This document shows positions 34,091-41,821 of a stretch of DNA of 64,000 nucleotides, in pieces. Under the pieces are notes generated by a model that saw only the letters and a list, made by a program, of their open reading frames with translations, was not told where the DNA came from and made no database searches. The DNA is taken from NCBI GenBank assembly GCA_035260485.1, contig DATFVC010000070.1:24605-88604 (forward strand), in the 5' to 3' direction. Numbering within the stretch: position 1 is the stretch's first letter; each line of letters opens with the position of its first letter. The DNA is from VRUE01 sp035260485. Lineage in GTDB: Bacteria > Actinomycetota > Thermoleophilia > Solirubrobacterales > 70-9. The position numbers and the translations under genes are program-made.

Positions 34091-34495
34091 TCAGGCGGGC
34101 TGGGCGGTGACCGTGCCCTCGGGCCGGGCCACGACCTCGGCGTGGCGGCCGAGCCGCTCGCCGACCCCGTAGTGGAGGCAGATCGCCACCTCGTGCTCGC
34201 GCAGCAGCGGTCGGCTCGGATCTATGGCGGGGGCTTCGCACATGGCCTCGCGCCCCTGGGCGGTCCAGACACGACCCGGCATCGCAGCGCACTCGCGCAG
34301 CGGGACGGCGACCGCCTTGGCGCGACGTCGGCGCCCGGTGGCGACAATCAGCCAGACCGGATCGCCACCCCCGGCATCGACGTAGACGCCCTCGACACGT
34401 CCGACCGCCCTGCCGCCGGCGTCGTCCAGCTCGAAGCCGGTCCAGCCGAGCGCCACGGCGAGGCTCGGCGGCGCTGCGGCCCCCGCCTCACTCAC
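34091..34495 (-). CDS. PRC-barrel-like small protein
   Basis: Residues 15-70 read as a PRC-barrel half: GFELDDAGGRAVGRVEGVYVDAGGGDPVWLIVATG and KAVAVPLREC. The rest is an uncharacterised C-terminal region of about 65 residues ending HYGVGERLGRHAEVVARPEG. The 134-residue protein overlaps the meaB stop by 8 bp, so the two genes are probably translated together. Function is unknown. The same overlap in relatives would tie it to MeaB. Confidence 0.6.
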   Translation of the reverse strand: MSEAGAAAPPSLAVALGWTGFELDDAGGRAVGRVEGVYVDAGGGDPVWLIVATGRRRRAKAVAVPLRECAAMPGRVWTAQGREAMCEAPAIDPSRPLLREHEVAICLHYGVGERLGRHAEVVARPEGTVTAQPA

Positions 34496-35450
34496 CGGCC
34501 TGCCGCTCCATCAGCTCACTCGCGGCGCTGGCCGGATCGAGTTCGCGCCGCACCACCCGCTCCAGCAGCGCCGCGGTCTCGGGGTCGGCCGCGGCGATGG
34601 CCTCCATCCGCCGCCGCGTGCGCGAGGTCGCGATCCCCAGCACCTCGTTGCGCAGGTTGCGAGCCCGCCGCTGCTCGAGCGTGCCCTCCGCCTCGATGTG
34701 AGCGCGGTGCTCGTCGATCTTCGTTGCCAGCTCCTCGACGCCTTCACCGCGCGCCGCCTCGGTGCGCAGAATCGGCGCCTGCCAGGCGCCCGGCTCGTGC
34801 GATAGGGCAAGCACGCTGCGAACCTCGCGCACCATCGTGTCGGTCATCGGATGGTCGGCCTTGTTGACCACGATCACGTCGGGAATCTCCATCACGCCGG
34901 CCTTCAGCGCCTGGATCGAGTCGCCCGAGCCCGGCATCAAGGCCAGCACGATCGTGTCGGCGTGGTCGACGATGTCGATCTCTGCCTGACCGACGCCGAC
35001 GGTCTCGATCAGCACGTCGTCCTTGCCGGCGGCGTCCATCGCCAGCGCCACCTGCAACGCCGCCTCAGAGAGTCCGCCGAGCGCACCCCGCGAGGCCATC
35101 GAGCGGATGAAGACCCCGGGATCGAGGAAGTGGTCCGAGAGGCGGATGCGGTCGCCCAGTAGAGCGCCGCGGGTGAAGGGGCTGGAGGGGTCGATCGAGA
35201 GCACCGCGACCTCGCGCTCAGCTTTGCGCAACTCGGCAGTGAGCGCCCCGATCAGGGTGCTCTTGCCAACTCCGGGCGGCCCGGTGAAGCCGACGATCCG
35301 CGCCCTGCCGGTGCGCGGGTAGACCTCGCGGACCAGCTCCCAGCCGGCCGGGTCGTCGGACTCGATCAGCGTGATCGCCCGCGCCAGGGCTCGCTTGTCG
35401 CCGGCGATGAGACGCTCGGCGAGCGAGGCGGATTTGGCGGCGTCTGCCAT
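34488..35450 (-). CDS. meaB: Methylmalonyl-CoA mutase-associated GTPase MeaB
   Basis: A G3E-type GTPase with Walker A GFTGPPGVGKSTLIGAL, SIDPSSPFTRGALLGDRIRLSDHFLDPGVFIRSMASRGALGG, ETVGVGQAEIDIV and the base-recognition NKAD. MeaB loads and protects adenosylcobalamin in methylmalonyl-CoA mutase, whose subunits are encoded about 10 kb away on the same strand. The 320-residue length is normal. It is divergent from the acyltransferase gene with only 29 bp between the start codons. Confidence 0.96.
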   Translation of the reverse strand: MADAAKSASLAERLIAGDKRALARAITLIESDDPAGWELVREVYPRTGRARIVGFTGPPGVGKSTLIGALTAELRKAEREVAVLSIDPSSPFTRGALLGDRIRLSDHFLDPGVFIRSMASRGALGGLSEAALQVALAMDAAGKDDVLIETVGVGQAEIDIVDHADTIVLALMPGSGDSIQALKAGVMEIPDVIVVNKADHPMTDTMVREVRSVLALSHEPGAWQAPILRTEAARGEGVEELATKIDEHRAHIEAEGTLEQRRARNLRNEVLGIATSRTRRRMEAIAAADPETAALLERVVRRELDPASAASELMERQAGE

Positions 35451-35479
35451 GGCCGCGCCAGTCTAAAGTCCCCGCCGCC

Positions 35480-36136
35480 GTGATCCGCTTCCTCCGCTTC
35501 TGTGCCCGCAACGGGATGTTGACGCCGCAGTACGCGCTGCTGGCGCTGCGGTACCTGTGGCGGCGCTTCCTCACGCGCGCCGGCTGGCGCTGGCGCACCG
35601 ACGGGCCGCTCTTCCTCGGCAGCGGCCTCGAACTGCAGATCGCCCGCCACGGCCGGGTCGAGTTCGGCCGCTTCGTCTGGCTTGGCCACGGCACCAAGGT
35701 CCGCTGTCATGAGGGCGTCGTCGAAATCGGCGAGAAAACGGTGCTCGGCCAGGAGTGCACGATCTCCGCCTACCGGCGGGTGCGGATCGGCGAGCAATGT
35801 GTGATCGCCGACCGGGCGATGTTCATCGACTTCGATCACGGCGTGGTCGAGGTCGAGCGGCCGATCCGCCAGCAGGGGATCTATACGCGCGAGGTCGAGG
35901 TCGGCTCCAACGTCTGGATCGGCTACGGAGCCTGCGTCCTGCGCGGCGTCAGCATCGGCGACAACTCGATAATCGGCACGAACTCGGTCGTCACCAAGGA
36001 TGTGCCCGCAAACGCGGTCGTCGCCGGCGTCCCAGCCCGGATCGTGAGGATGCGCGACGCGCCCGTGGACCTCCGCTGGCCCAGGCCGGTCGAACCCGAC
36101 CCAACTGCCCGGACCACCTTGCCCCAACCGGAGTGA
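35480..36136 (+). CDS. Left-handed beta-helix acyltransferase (hexapeptide repeat)
   Basis: Hexapeptide repeats start near residue 60 (VEFGRFVWLGHGTKVRCHEGVVEIGEKTVLGQECTISAY) and continue to SIGDNSIIGTNSVVTKDVPANAVVAGVPARIVR, the classic LbH acetyltransferase ending. FIDFDHG probably supplies the catalytic His. An amphipathic N-terminal 40 residues may contact the membrane. Family members O- or N-acetylate sugars or antibiotics. The target here is likely an envelope glycan, but this is inference. The GTG start at 35480 gives 218 residues. Confidence 0.85.
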   Translation: MIRFLRFCARNGMLTPQYALLALRYLWRRFLTRAGWRWRTDGPLFLGSGLELQIARHGRVEFGRFVWLGHGTKVRCHEGVVEIGEKTVLGQECTISAYRRVRIGEQCVIADRAMFIDFDHGVVEVERPIRQQGIYTREVEVGSNVWIGYGACVLRGVSIGDNSIIGTNSVVTKDVPANAVVAGVPARIVRMRDAPVDLRWPRPVEPDPTARTTLPQPE

Positions 36137-36139
36137 CTG

Positions 36140-36178
36140 ACGAGGTTCGTATTCGGCCCCTCTGAGGTACTTGACGCG
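36140..36178 (+). repeat. Left copy of diverged direct repeat flanking the ABC exporter
   Basis: ACGAGGTTC followed by GCCCCT and GAGGT recurs at 38021-38059 in the same orientation with about 28 of 39 positions identical. The two copies bracket the ATPase-permease pair, as remnants of an inserted cassette might. Confidence 0.5.
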
Positions 36179-36199
36179 CGAAGCAGCGTCCCGCATTAA
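36171..36199 (+). promoter_or_regulatory. Candidate sigma-70-type promoter for the ABC exporter
   Basis: TTGACG and CATTAA are separated by exactly 17 bp, and the -35 hexamer is near consensus. A perfect 10-bp palindrome CCTTGCAAGG (36208-36217) lies just downstream, where a repressor could act. Confidence 0.45.
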
Positions 36200-36246
36200 G
36201 TTGCTTGCCTTGCAAGGGAGTGCAACCCGGCGCTGGAGGTGAGCAG

Positions 36247-37239
36247 ATGAGCATCGCGATCGAGGCCGAGGGTCTGGCCAAGGAATATCCGGGGGGCGTG
36301 AAGGCTCTGGACGGCCTCTCCTTCTCGGTCGAGGAGGGCACCGTGTTCGGGCTCTTGGGACCGAACGGCGCCGGCAAGTCGACGACGGTGAAGATCCTCA
36401 CCACCCTCGCCCACCCGGACAGCGGCAGTGCCTCGGTCGCCGGCTTCGACGTGCTGCGGGAGCCGGCGCGGGTGCGCGAAGCGATCGGCGTCGTCTCCCA
36501 AGCCGGCGGGCTCGACCGCCAGGCGACTGGCCGCGAGAACCTGCGCCTGCAGGGCCAGGTGTTCGGGATGGGCGGGGCGAAGTTGGAGCGCCGGGTGTCC
36601 GAGCTGCTCGACCAGTTCGGCCTTGCCGAGGCCGGCGACCGGCTGGTGCGCGGGTATTCCGGCGGCATGAGCCGCCGGCTCGACGTCGCGCTCGGCCTGG
36701 TGCACGAGCCCAAGGTCCTTTTTCTCGACGAGCCGACCACCGGCCTCGACCCGGAGGTTCGGGCCGAGATGTGGGAGGAGATCGAGCGCCTCACCGGCGC
36801 CGGGTTGAGCGTCCTGCTCACCACCCACTACCTGGAGGAGGCGGACCGGCTTGCGGCGCGGCTGGCGATCGTCGATCGCGGCAAAGTCGTCGCTGAGGGC
36901 TCGCCGGACGAGCTCAAGCGGGAGCTGCGAGGCGATGCGATCCACGTCGAGCTCGGCGGCGGCAGCGACGACGGACAGGTCCGCGACGCGCTCGCCGCGG
37001 TTCAAGGCATCGACGAGATCCTCGTCGCCGACCGCGTCCTGCACGCCCGCGCCGAGGACGGGGCACGCTCGGTGCCCGCCGTGCTCTCGGCGCTCGAAGC
37101 TGCAAGGGTCGAAGTCGCCTCGGTCACCGTGGCCCGCCCCTCGCTCGACGACGTCTACCTGCGCTTCACCGGCCGCACCTTCCGCGCCGCCGAAGCACAG
37201 ACCTCCGATCAGCCCAAAACCAAGGAGGCGGCCCGATGA
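36247..37239 (+). CDS. ABC exporter ATP-binding protein (DrrA-like)
   Basis: The nucleotide-binding domain has Walker A GPNGAGKST, the Q-loop in VVSQAGGLDRQATGREN, signature YSGGMSRRLDVA, Walker B KVLFLDEPTTGLDP and the H-loop TTHYLEEADRLA. The DrrA-type C-terminal domain (about 240-320) ends ARPSLDDVYLRFTGRTFR. It powers export by the permease encoded next, which overlaps it by 4 bp (ATGA). DrrA-like pairs export drugs or lipids. The start ATG at 36247 follows GGAGGTGAGCAG. Confidence 0.93.
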   Translation: MSIAIEAEGLAKEYPGGVKALDGLSFSVEEGTVFGLLGPNGAGKSTTVKILTTLAHPDSGSASVAGFDVLREPARVREAIGVVSQAGGLDRQATGRENLRLQGQVFGMGGAKLERRVSELLDQFGLAEAGDRLVRGYSGGMSRRLDVALGLVHEPKVLFLDEPTTGLDPEVRAEMWEEIERLTGAGLSVLLTTHYLEEADRLAARLAIVDRGKVVAEGSPDELKRELRGDAIHVELGGGSDDGQVRDALAAVQGIDEILVADRVLHARAEDGARSVPAVLSALEAARVEVASVTVARPSLDDVYLRFTGRTFRAAEAQTSDQPKTKEAAR

Positions 37240-38009
37240 AGGCGCTGAACGACACGGCTCACATGACCGTCCGCCACCTGATGGCGCTGTGGCGACAGCC
37301 GTGGTGGATCGCCGTCTCGCTGGTGCAGCCGGTGATCTGGCTGCTCCTCTTCGGCGCCCTCTTCCAGACCGTCGTCAACATTCCCGGCTTCGGCTCCGAC
37401 AACTACATTCAGTTTCTCGCCCCGGGTGTGGTCGTGATGACCGCCTTCTTCGGCGCCGGCTGGACCGGCATGCCGGTGATCGAGGATATCGACCGTGGCG
37501 TGACTGACCGCTTCCTGGTCTCCCCCGTGCGCCGCTCGTCTTTGATCTCGGGACGCCTCGCATCCAGCTCCGTGACGATCGCGATCCAGTCGCTGATCAT
37601 CATCGCCCTGGCTCTGATCGCCGGCGCCTCCTTCGACAACAGCGTGCTCGGGGTTGCGGTGCTGATCGTCGTCTCGATGCTGGTCGCCGCCGCCTTCGGC
37701 TCCCTCTCCATCGGCCTGGCCCTGCTCGTGCGTCGCGAGGAGACGCTGATCGCGACCATTCAGTTCCTGCTGCTGCCGCTCTCGTTCATATCCGTCACTT
37801 TCATGCAGAAGAGCCTGATGCCCGGCTGGATGCAGACGGTCTCTGACTTCAACCCACTCAACTGGGCGGTCGAAGCGGGCCGCGAAGCGGTTAGCGCTTC
37901 CCCCGACTGGGCCTCAATCGCGGGCAAGAGCGGCCTGCTCCTCGCCTTCTTCCTGGTCTGCGGCGGTTTTGCGATGCGTGCCTTTCGCACGTATCAGCGC
38001 TCGGTGTGA
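37236..38009 (+). CDS. ABC-2 type permease (DrrB-like)
   Basis: Six hydrophobic segments in 257 residues, with the ABC-2 pattern: N-terminal RQPWWIAVSLVQPVIWLLLFGALF, then FLAPGVVVMTAFFGAGWTG, DRGVTDRFLVSPVRRSSLISGRL (the characteristic EKE-like loop), and the late FISVTFMQKSLMPGWMQTVSDFNPLNWAVEAGR segment. It pairs with the preceding ATPase, forming a two-gene exporter. The substrate cannot be inferred. Confidence 0.92.
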   Translation: MKALNDTAHMTVRHLMALWRQPWWIAVSLVQPVIWLLLFGALFQTVVNIPGFGSDNYIQFLAPGVVVMTAFFGAGWTGMPVIEDIDRGVTDRFLVSPVRRSSLISGRLASSSVTIAIQSLIIIALALIAGASFDNSVLGVAVLIVVSMLVAAAFGSLSIGLALLVRREETLIATIQFLLLPLSFISVTFMQKSLMPGWMQTVSDFNPLNWAVEAGREAVSASPDWASIAGKSGLLLAFFLVCGGFAMRAFRTYQRSV

Positions 38010-38019
38010 GCGGTCCAGG

Positions 38020-38068
38020 CACGAGGTTCACCTTTTGCCCCTGAGAGGTGCTCAACGTGAATCTCGTG
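38020..38068. terminator. Hairpin between the permease and vapC genes
   Basis: CACGAGGTTCAC pairs with GTGAATCTCGTG (one G-U) around a 25-nt loop, between convergent genes. No T run follows. The left half is part of the direct repeat at 38021-38059. Confidence 0.4.
38021..38059 (+). repeat. Right copy of diverged direct repeat flanking the ABC exporter
   Basis: It matches 36140-36178 at about 28 of 39 positions in direct orientation, including ACGAGGTTC, GCCCCT and GAGGT. Confidence 0.5.
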
Positions 38069-38073
38069 ATCAG

Positions 38074-38463
38074 CTAAGAGCTGCGGGAAAGGTCGGTCTT
38101 GGCGAAGTCCTTGCCGGTGAATAGCAGTGGGTGCTCGGCAACTCGGGCCGTCGCATAGGTCATGCAGTCGCCGTAGTTGAGTGCAGCCGGGTGACGACTC
38201 TTGCCGTAGCGAATGTCGGCCTCAGCGGCGACGCTCCAATGATCCTCGTCGAAGGGGATCGTGACGACGTCATTCTCCTCGAGGAAACGGGCGAGAGCCA
38301 GCCGGCCGGCGACCCCCATGTGCCGAACGAGGACGAGCGACGCCTCCACCAGGGTTGGGGTTCCGATCCCCACGATTGCGGCTCCTTCGATCGCCTCGAC
38401 AAAACGCGCCTCGTCCTGCTCCTTGCGAATCACCGCGACGACTGCTGAGGTGTCGAGAATCAA
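38074..38463 (-). CDS. vapC: VapC-type PIN-domain toxin
   Basis: PIN-domain acidic residues are in place: LDTSAVVAVIRKE (first Asp), TPTLVEASLVL (Glu), NYGDCMTYATAR (Asp) and FTGKDFAKTDL (Asp). VapC toxins are Mg-dependent RNases that cut tRNA or rRNA and are neutralised by VapB. The best start is the TTG at 38463, overlapping the vapB stop (TTGA), which gives 129 residues. A longer upstream frame would run through vapB. Confidence 0.92.
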   Translation of the reverse strand: MILDTSAVVAVIRKEQDEARFVEAIEGAAIVGIGTPTLVEASLVLVRHMGVAGRLALARFLEENDVVTIPFDEDHWSVAAEADIRYGKSRHPAALNYGDCMTYATARVAEHPLLFTGKDFAKTDLSRSS

Positions 38464-38735
38464 ACGCCCTCCGGACCGTAGCCAAGGATCTCTTCTCGCT
38501 CGGCCTTCGTCATCGGCGGCTGTCCGCGCTCGCCCTCCGGGATCAGTGGCCAAATCTCCGTTTCGAGGAATCGCCGTAGATCGCCCGGTTTCTTTCGCCT
38601 TCCCTGCTTCAGCGACAAGCGGTCGCGGCGCTCCCGCAACGCCTCGCGCACGGCTCCGGTCTTGCTGTCGCCGGTGAGCTCTGCCACCTCTGCGGCCAAT
38701 TTCTCCGTCTCCTGATCCTTGATGTTCAGCGCCAT
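38460..38735 (-). CDS. vapB: VapB-type antitoxin (Rv0623-like family)
   Basis: MALNIKDQETEKLAAEVAELTGDSKTGAVREALRERRDRL is the ribbon-helix-helix DNA-binding N-terminus of this antitoxin family. The C-terminal part (REEILGYGPEGV) matches the toxin-binding tail. The ATG at 38735 gives 91 residues. An upstream frame to 38813 would cover the promoter. It is the first gene of the vapBC pair and likely autorepresses through palindromes just upstream. Confidence 0.92.
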   Translation of the reverse strand: MALNIKDQETEKLAAEVAELTGDSKTGAVREALRERRDRLSLKQGRRKKPGDLRRFLETEIWPLIPEGERGQPPMTKAEREEILGYGPEGV

Positions 38736-38769
38736 GGTGTAATCGTACGCCGATTCCACCAGTGGCTTC

Positions 38770-38818
38770 TTGTCTGCAAGCTTTATATCAGATAGGCACG
38801 CTATTGTCTGCAAGACAA
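38770..38818 (-). promoter_or_regulatory. vapBC promoter with overlapping repeat operators
   Basis: On the minus strand TTGCAG (38813-38808) and TGATAT (38790-38785) are 17 bp apart. TTGTCTGCAAGACAA (38804-38818) is a perfect palindrome over the -35. Its half TTGTCTGCAAG recurs at 38770-38780 on the other side of the -10, a typical layout for VapBC autoregulation. Confidence 0.6.
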
Positions 38819-38898
38819 CGAAATTCCACCTGAGAGACTCGACTTATCCCGCCGAGGGGCTGTAGATCCTTCACCTGACAGACAGAAGAATCCCGGCA

Positions 38899-39177
38899 AT
38901 GGACGTCGCCGCCCGCTTCGGGGAGAACCTACGCCGCTGTCGCAGACGCGCCGGCTTGTCCCAGGAAGAGCTTGGTCTGCGCTCGTCGCTGCACCGAACC
39001 GAGATCGGGCTGCTGGAGCGCGGAGCGCGCGTGCCCCGCATCGACACCCTGGTCAAAATCTCCAGCGCGCTCGAGATACCGCCGAGCGAGCTGATCGCCG
39101 GAATCGAGTGGATGCCCGGCAACACAACGAGCGGCAGCTTCTCGATCGCCTCGGCGGGGGACCCGCAGTCGAACTAG
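38899..39177 (+). CDS. XRE-family helix-turn-helix regulator
   Basis: The Cro/C1-type HTH spans residues 5-62: FGENLRRCRRRAGLSQEELGLRSSLHRTEIGLLERGARVPRIDTLVKISSALEIPPSEL. The remaining 30 residues are short and Ser/Gly-rich without a ligand domain. It is divergent from vapBC across a relatively A+T-rich spacer. A TCGACT and TAGATC pair about 17 bp apart may be its promoter. The target is unknown. Confidence 0.85.
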   Translation: MDVAARFGENLRRCRRRAGLSQEELGLRSSLHRTEIGLLERGARVPRIDTLVKISSALEIPPSELIAGIEWMPGNTTSGSFSIASAGDPQSN

Positions 39178-39204
39178 AGGTCTGAGCAGCGGTGGGCCAG
39201 GCGC

Positions 39205-40398
39205 TCAGGCCGGGCTGGGATCGCCGGCGAGCTCCGCGTAGACGGCGGCGGTCTGCTCGGCTACGTCGCCCCAATCGAAGCGGCGCAGGTGCTCGTAGGC
39301 TTCGGCGACGAGCTTCTGGCCCAGCTCGTCGTCGCGCAGCACGCGGATCGCCACCTCTGCCAGAGCTTCGGGATCGTGGGAGCGGAAGCGCAGGCCGACC
39401 TCCTCGTGCGGAACGACCTCGCGCAGGCCGCCGGTGTCGGCGACGATGCAGGGGCATTCGGAGGCCATCGCCTCCAGCGCCACCAGACCGAAGGGCTCAT
39501 AGATCGAGGGGACCACCGTCAGGTCGGCGATCCGGTAGAGCGAGTGCAGGACGTCATCGCCGATCCAGCCGAGGAATGTGCCGTGATCCATCAGGCCCAG
39601 ATCCTCGGCCTGGCGGTGCAGCTCCTCCTCGTGGGTACCCGAGCCGGCGACCAGGAAGCGCGTCCCCGGCGCCTCTTCGATCACCCGCGGCATCGCCTCC
39701 AGCGCCAGCTGGAAGCCCTTCTCATAGACCAGGCGCCCGATCAGCAGCACCAGCTTCTCCTCCGGCGCGGCGAACTCGGCCCGCAGCCGCTCCAGCTCGG
39801 CCTGGTCCGGAACCTGCAGGTCGTCGGGGTCGATCCCGTTGGGGATGACGCTGACCCGCTCCTCCTCGACCCCAAAGATGTCGACGATCTGCTCGCGCAT
39901 GTAGTGGGAGCAGGCGATCGTCCGCTCGGAGCGGTTGGAGATCCAGCGCTCGACCCCGTGGATGTAGCTCTGCGGATGCTTGTCGACCCAGCCCTGATGG
40001 CGGCCGTGCTCGGTTGCGTGGATCGTCGTAACCAGCGGCGCCTCGAAGCGCTTGGCGAGGTGATCGCAGGCGTTGGCGACCAGCCAGTCGTGGCCGTGCA
40101 CGAGGTCGAAGCTGTAGCGGTCGCCGAGTTCGGCCCCGGCGGCGAGCATGTCGGAGTTCATCCGCTCCACCCAGGCGACGAACTCGCCCAGCTCAGTCGG
40201 GCGACGCGGCTCGCGGATGCGGTGGATGTGGACGCCGCCGCGGCTCTCCTCGGCCGGCGACTCCTCCCCACCGCGGGTCAAGACGTGGACCTCCACGCCG
40301 CGTTCGACCAGCGCCTCGGAGAGCTTGCGGACATGCCGCGCGAGGCCGCCCTCGATCAGCGGCGGGTACTCCCAGGAGAGGATCAGGACGCGCGTCAT
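39205..40398 (-). CDS. GT4 family glycosyltransferase (Rv3032-like alpha-glucosyltransferase)
   Basis: A GT-B enzyme with MTRVLILSWEYPPLIEGGLARHV (glycogen synthase-like entry), LVHGHDWL, IACSHYM, IPNGIDPDD, LLIGRLVYEKGFQLALEA and the donor-site EPFGLVALEAMASECPCIVADTGGLREVV. The conserved E(x)7E pair is in this last block. In Mycobacterium the same trio (methyltransferase, GH57, GT4) builds methylglucose lipopolysaccharide, with Rv3032 elongating the alpha-1,4-glucan. The gene starts 10 bp after the GH57 stop. A role in glycogen synthesis is the alternative. Confidence 0.88.
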   Translation of the reverse strand: MTRVLILSWEYPPLIEGGLARHVRKLSEALVERGVEVHVLTRGGEESPAEESRGGVHIHRIREPRRPTELGEFVAWVERMNSDMLAAGAELGDRYSFDLVHGHDWLVANACDHLAKRFEAPLVTTIHATEHGRHQGWVDKHPQSYIHGVERWISNRSERTIACSHYMREQIVDIFGVEEERVSVIPNGIDPDDLQVPDQAELERLRAEFAAPEEKLVLLIGRLVYEKGFQLALEAMPRVIEEAPGTRFLVAGSGTHEEELHRQAEDLGLMDHGTFLGWIGDDVLHSLYRIADLTVVPSIYEPFGLVALEAMASECPCIVADTGGLREVVPHEEVGLRFRSHDPEALAEVAIRVLRDDELGQKLVAEAYEHLRRFDWGDVAEQTAAVYAELAGDPSPA

Positions 40399-40408
40399 CT
40401 CGCTGGGG

Positions 40409-41821
40409 CTAGGGCTCCAGCAGTGGAGCGAGGCTCAGATCCGGGGCTAGGGAATGCATGCTGGGGTCGCTGCTGGGCGAAGAGTCTATGGCCTCCAGCA
40501 TCGCCCCGGCGTGATCGGTGGCGCGCCGGAAGGCATAGTCGCCCGCCTGACCACGCTTGTCGAGGAAGGCCCAGTCGCTCGCCTGGACGGCGAGCAGCTC
40601 GCGCGCCGCCCGCAGCGCGGCGGGCCCGCGCAGGCCCTGCGCAAGTGCTCGCAGCAGCCGCAGCTCCAGCCGCCGCGCGCCCCAGGCGAGGTCGGTGACC
40701 TGAGGCGAGTCCCACGTCCGCAGGTCCTTCTCCTCGCCCCAGGTCGAGGCGGCCAGCGCCCGCTCGACCGGCTCGTGCTCGGCCAGCGCCTGCGGGACGG
40801 TGAGCAGGCGGACGCCGGTCGCGGCGGCGGCGGCCAGCACCTCGCGCAGCCAGATCGTTCCCTCCGACCACCAGTGGCCGAGCAGCTCGGTGTCGATCGC
40901 GAAGACCAGCAGACCGCGCCGCCCGCGCTGCGCGGCGAAGTCGCGCAGCCGGATCGCGACCGCGGTCAGGAACTCCTCCGCCTGTCGCCGCGCCGTCGCT
41001 TCGCCGGCTACCGGATCGTAGGCCCCACCCCCCACCTTCCACAGCCGCACTCCGCGCAGCGATTTGCCGGCGAACTGGGCGTGTGCCGGATCGGAGGGAT
41101 AGCCGTCCAGTGACCAGAGCCACTGGATCGCCTCCCAGTCGATCGGCAGCGCCACCGGGCCGGCGCCCGTGGCGACCGGCGTCAGCGCATCCCGGGGGTC
41201 CTGGCGGTGAGCGCTCTGATCGACACAGAACCAGCGCACCCCGTGCTCGGACAGGCGCCGCTCCAGCCCCGGCACATAGGCGCACTCGGGCAGCCAGAAG
41301 CCGCCGTCCCAGCCGAAGCGACGCCGATGTGAGCGGATGCCGGCGTCGAGCTGCAGCCGCAATCCCGTCCGCGTCGCCAGCAACGGCAGCACCGCGTGCG
41401 TCGCGGCCGAAGTTGCCAGCGCGATCCGTCCCTCCCTGGCGGCGTCCTGGAACGGGCGCAGCGGATCCCCCCCGGCGGCGTCGAGCAGCTCCAGCGCATG
41501 CCGGTACCGGGCCAGCTCCGCCTCGCAGGCATCCCGGCATTCGACCGGCGCCTCGCCGATGTCCGCTTCTGCGGCTCCGACCCGCCACTCGACCAGGAAC
41601 TCGCGCAACCGCTTGGCTGCCCCGGCATCCTCCAGCTGATCGGCCAGAACCGGGGTCACCGTCATCGTCAGATCCCGCGCCACCTCCAGCACCGGCAGGT
41701 AGGACCGGATCACAGCGTCGAACAACCACTCCTCGCCAAACGGGTAGGTGCCGAACCCCTCTACATAGGGCATGTGGCTGTGCAAGACGATCGCCAGGTC
41801 CCCGGCGCTCTCCTCAGGCAT
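40409..41821 (-). CDS. GH57 family 1,4-alpha-glucan branching enzyme (DUF1957 type)
   Basis: GH57 motifs: LVLHSHMPYV-like VLHSHMPYVEGFGTYPFGEEWL, the nucleophile Glu in GFWLPECAYVPGLE, and the acid Asp in VFAIDTELLGHWWSEG. The C-terminal helical region carries WAFLDKRGQAGDYAFRRATDH, matching GH57 branching enzymes. It would transfer alpha-glucan segments to 6-OH positions. At 470 residues it is shorter than the usual 510-530. It overlaps the methyltransferase stop by 8 bp. Confidence 0.9.
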   Translation of the reverse strand: MPEESAGDLAIVLHSHMPYVEGFGTYPFGEEWLFDAVIRSYLPVLEVARDLTMTVTPVLADQLEDAGAAKRLREFLVEWRVGAAEADIGEAPVECRDACEAELARYRHALELLDAAGGDPLRPFQDAAREGRIALATSAATHAVLPLLATRTGLRLQLDAGIRSHRRRFGWDGGFWLPECAYVPGLERRLSEHGVRWFCVDQSAHRQDPRDALTPVATGAGPVALPIDWEAIQWLWSLDGYPSDPAHAQFAGKSLRGVRLWKVGGGAYDPVAGEATARRQAEEFLTAVAIRLRDFAAQRGRRGLLVFAIDTELLGHWWSEGTIWLREVLAAAAATGVRLLTVPQALAEHEPVERALAASTWGEEKDLRTWDSPQVTDLAWGARRLELRLLRALAQGLRGPAALRAARELLAVQASDWAFLDKRGQAGDYAFRRATDHAGAMLEAIDSSPSSDPSMHSLAPDLSLAPLLEP

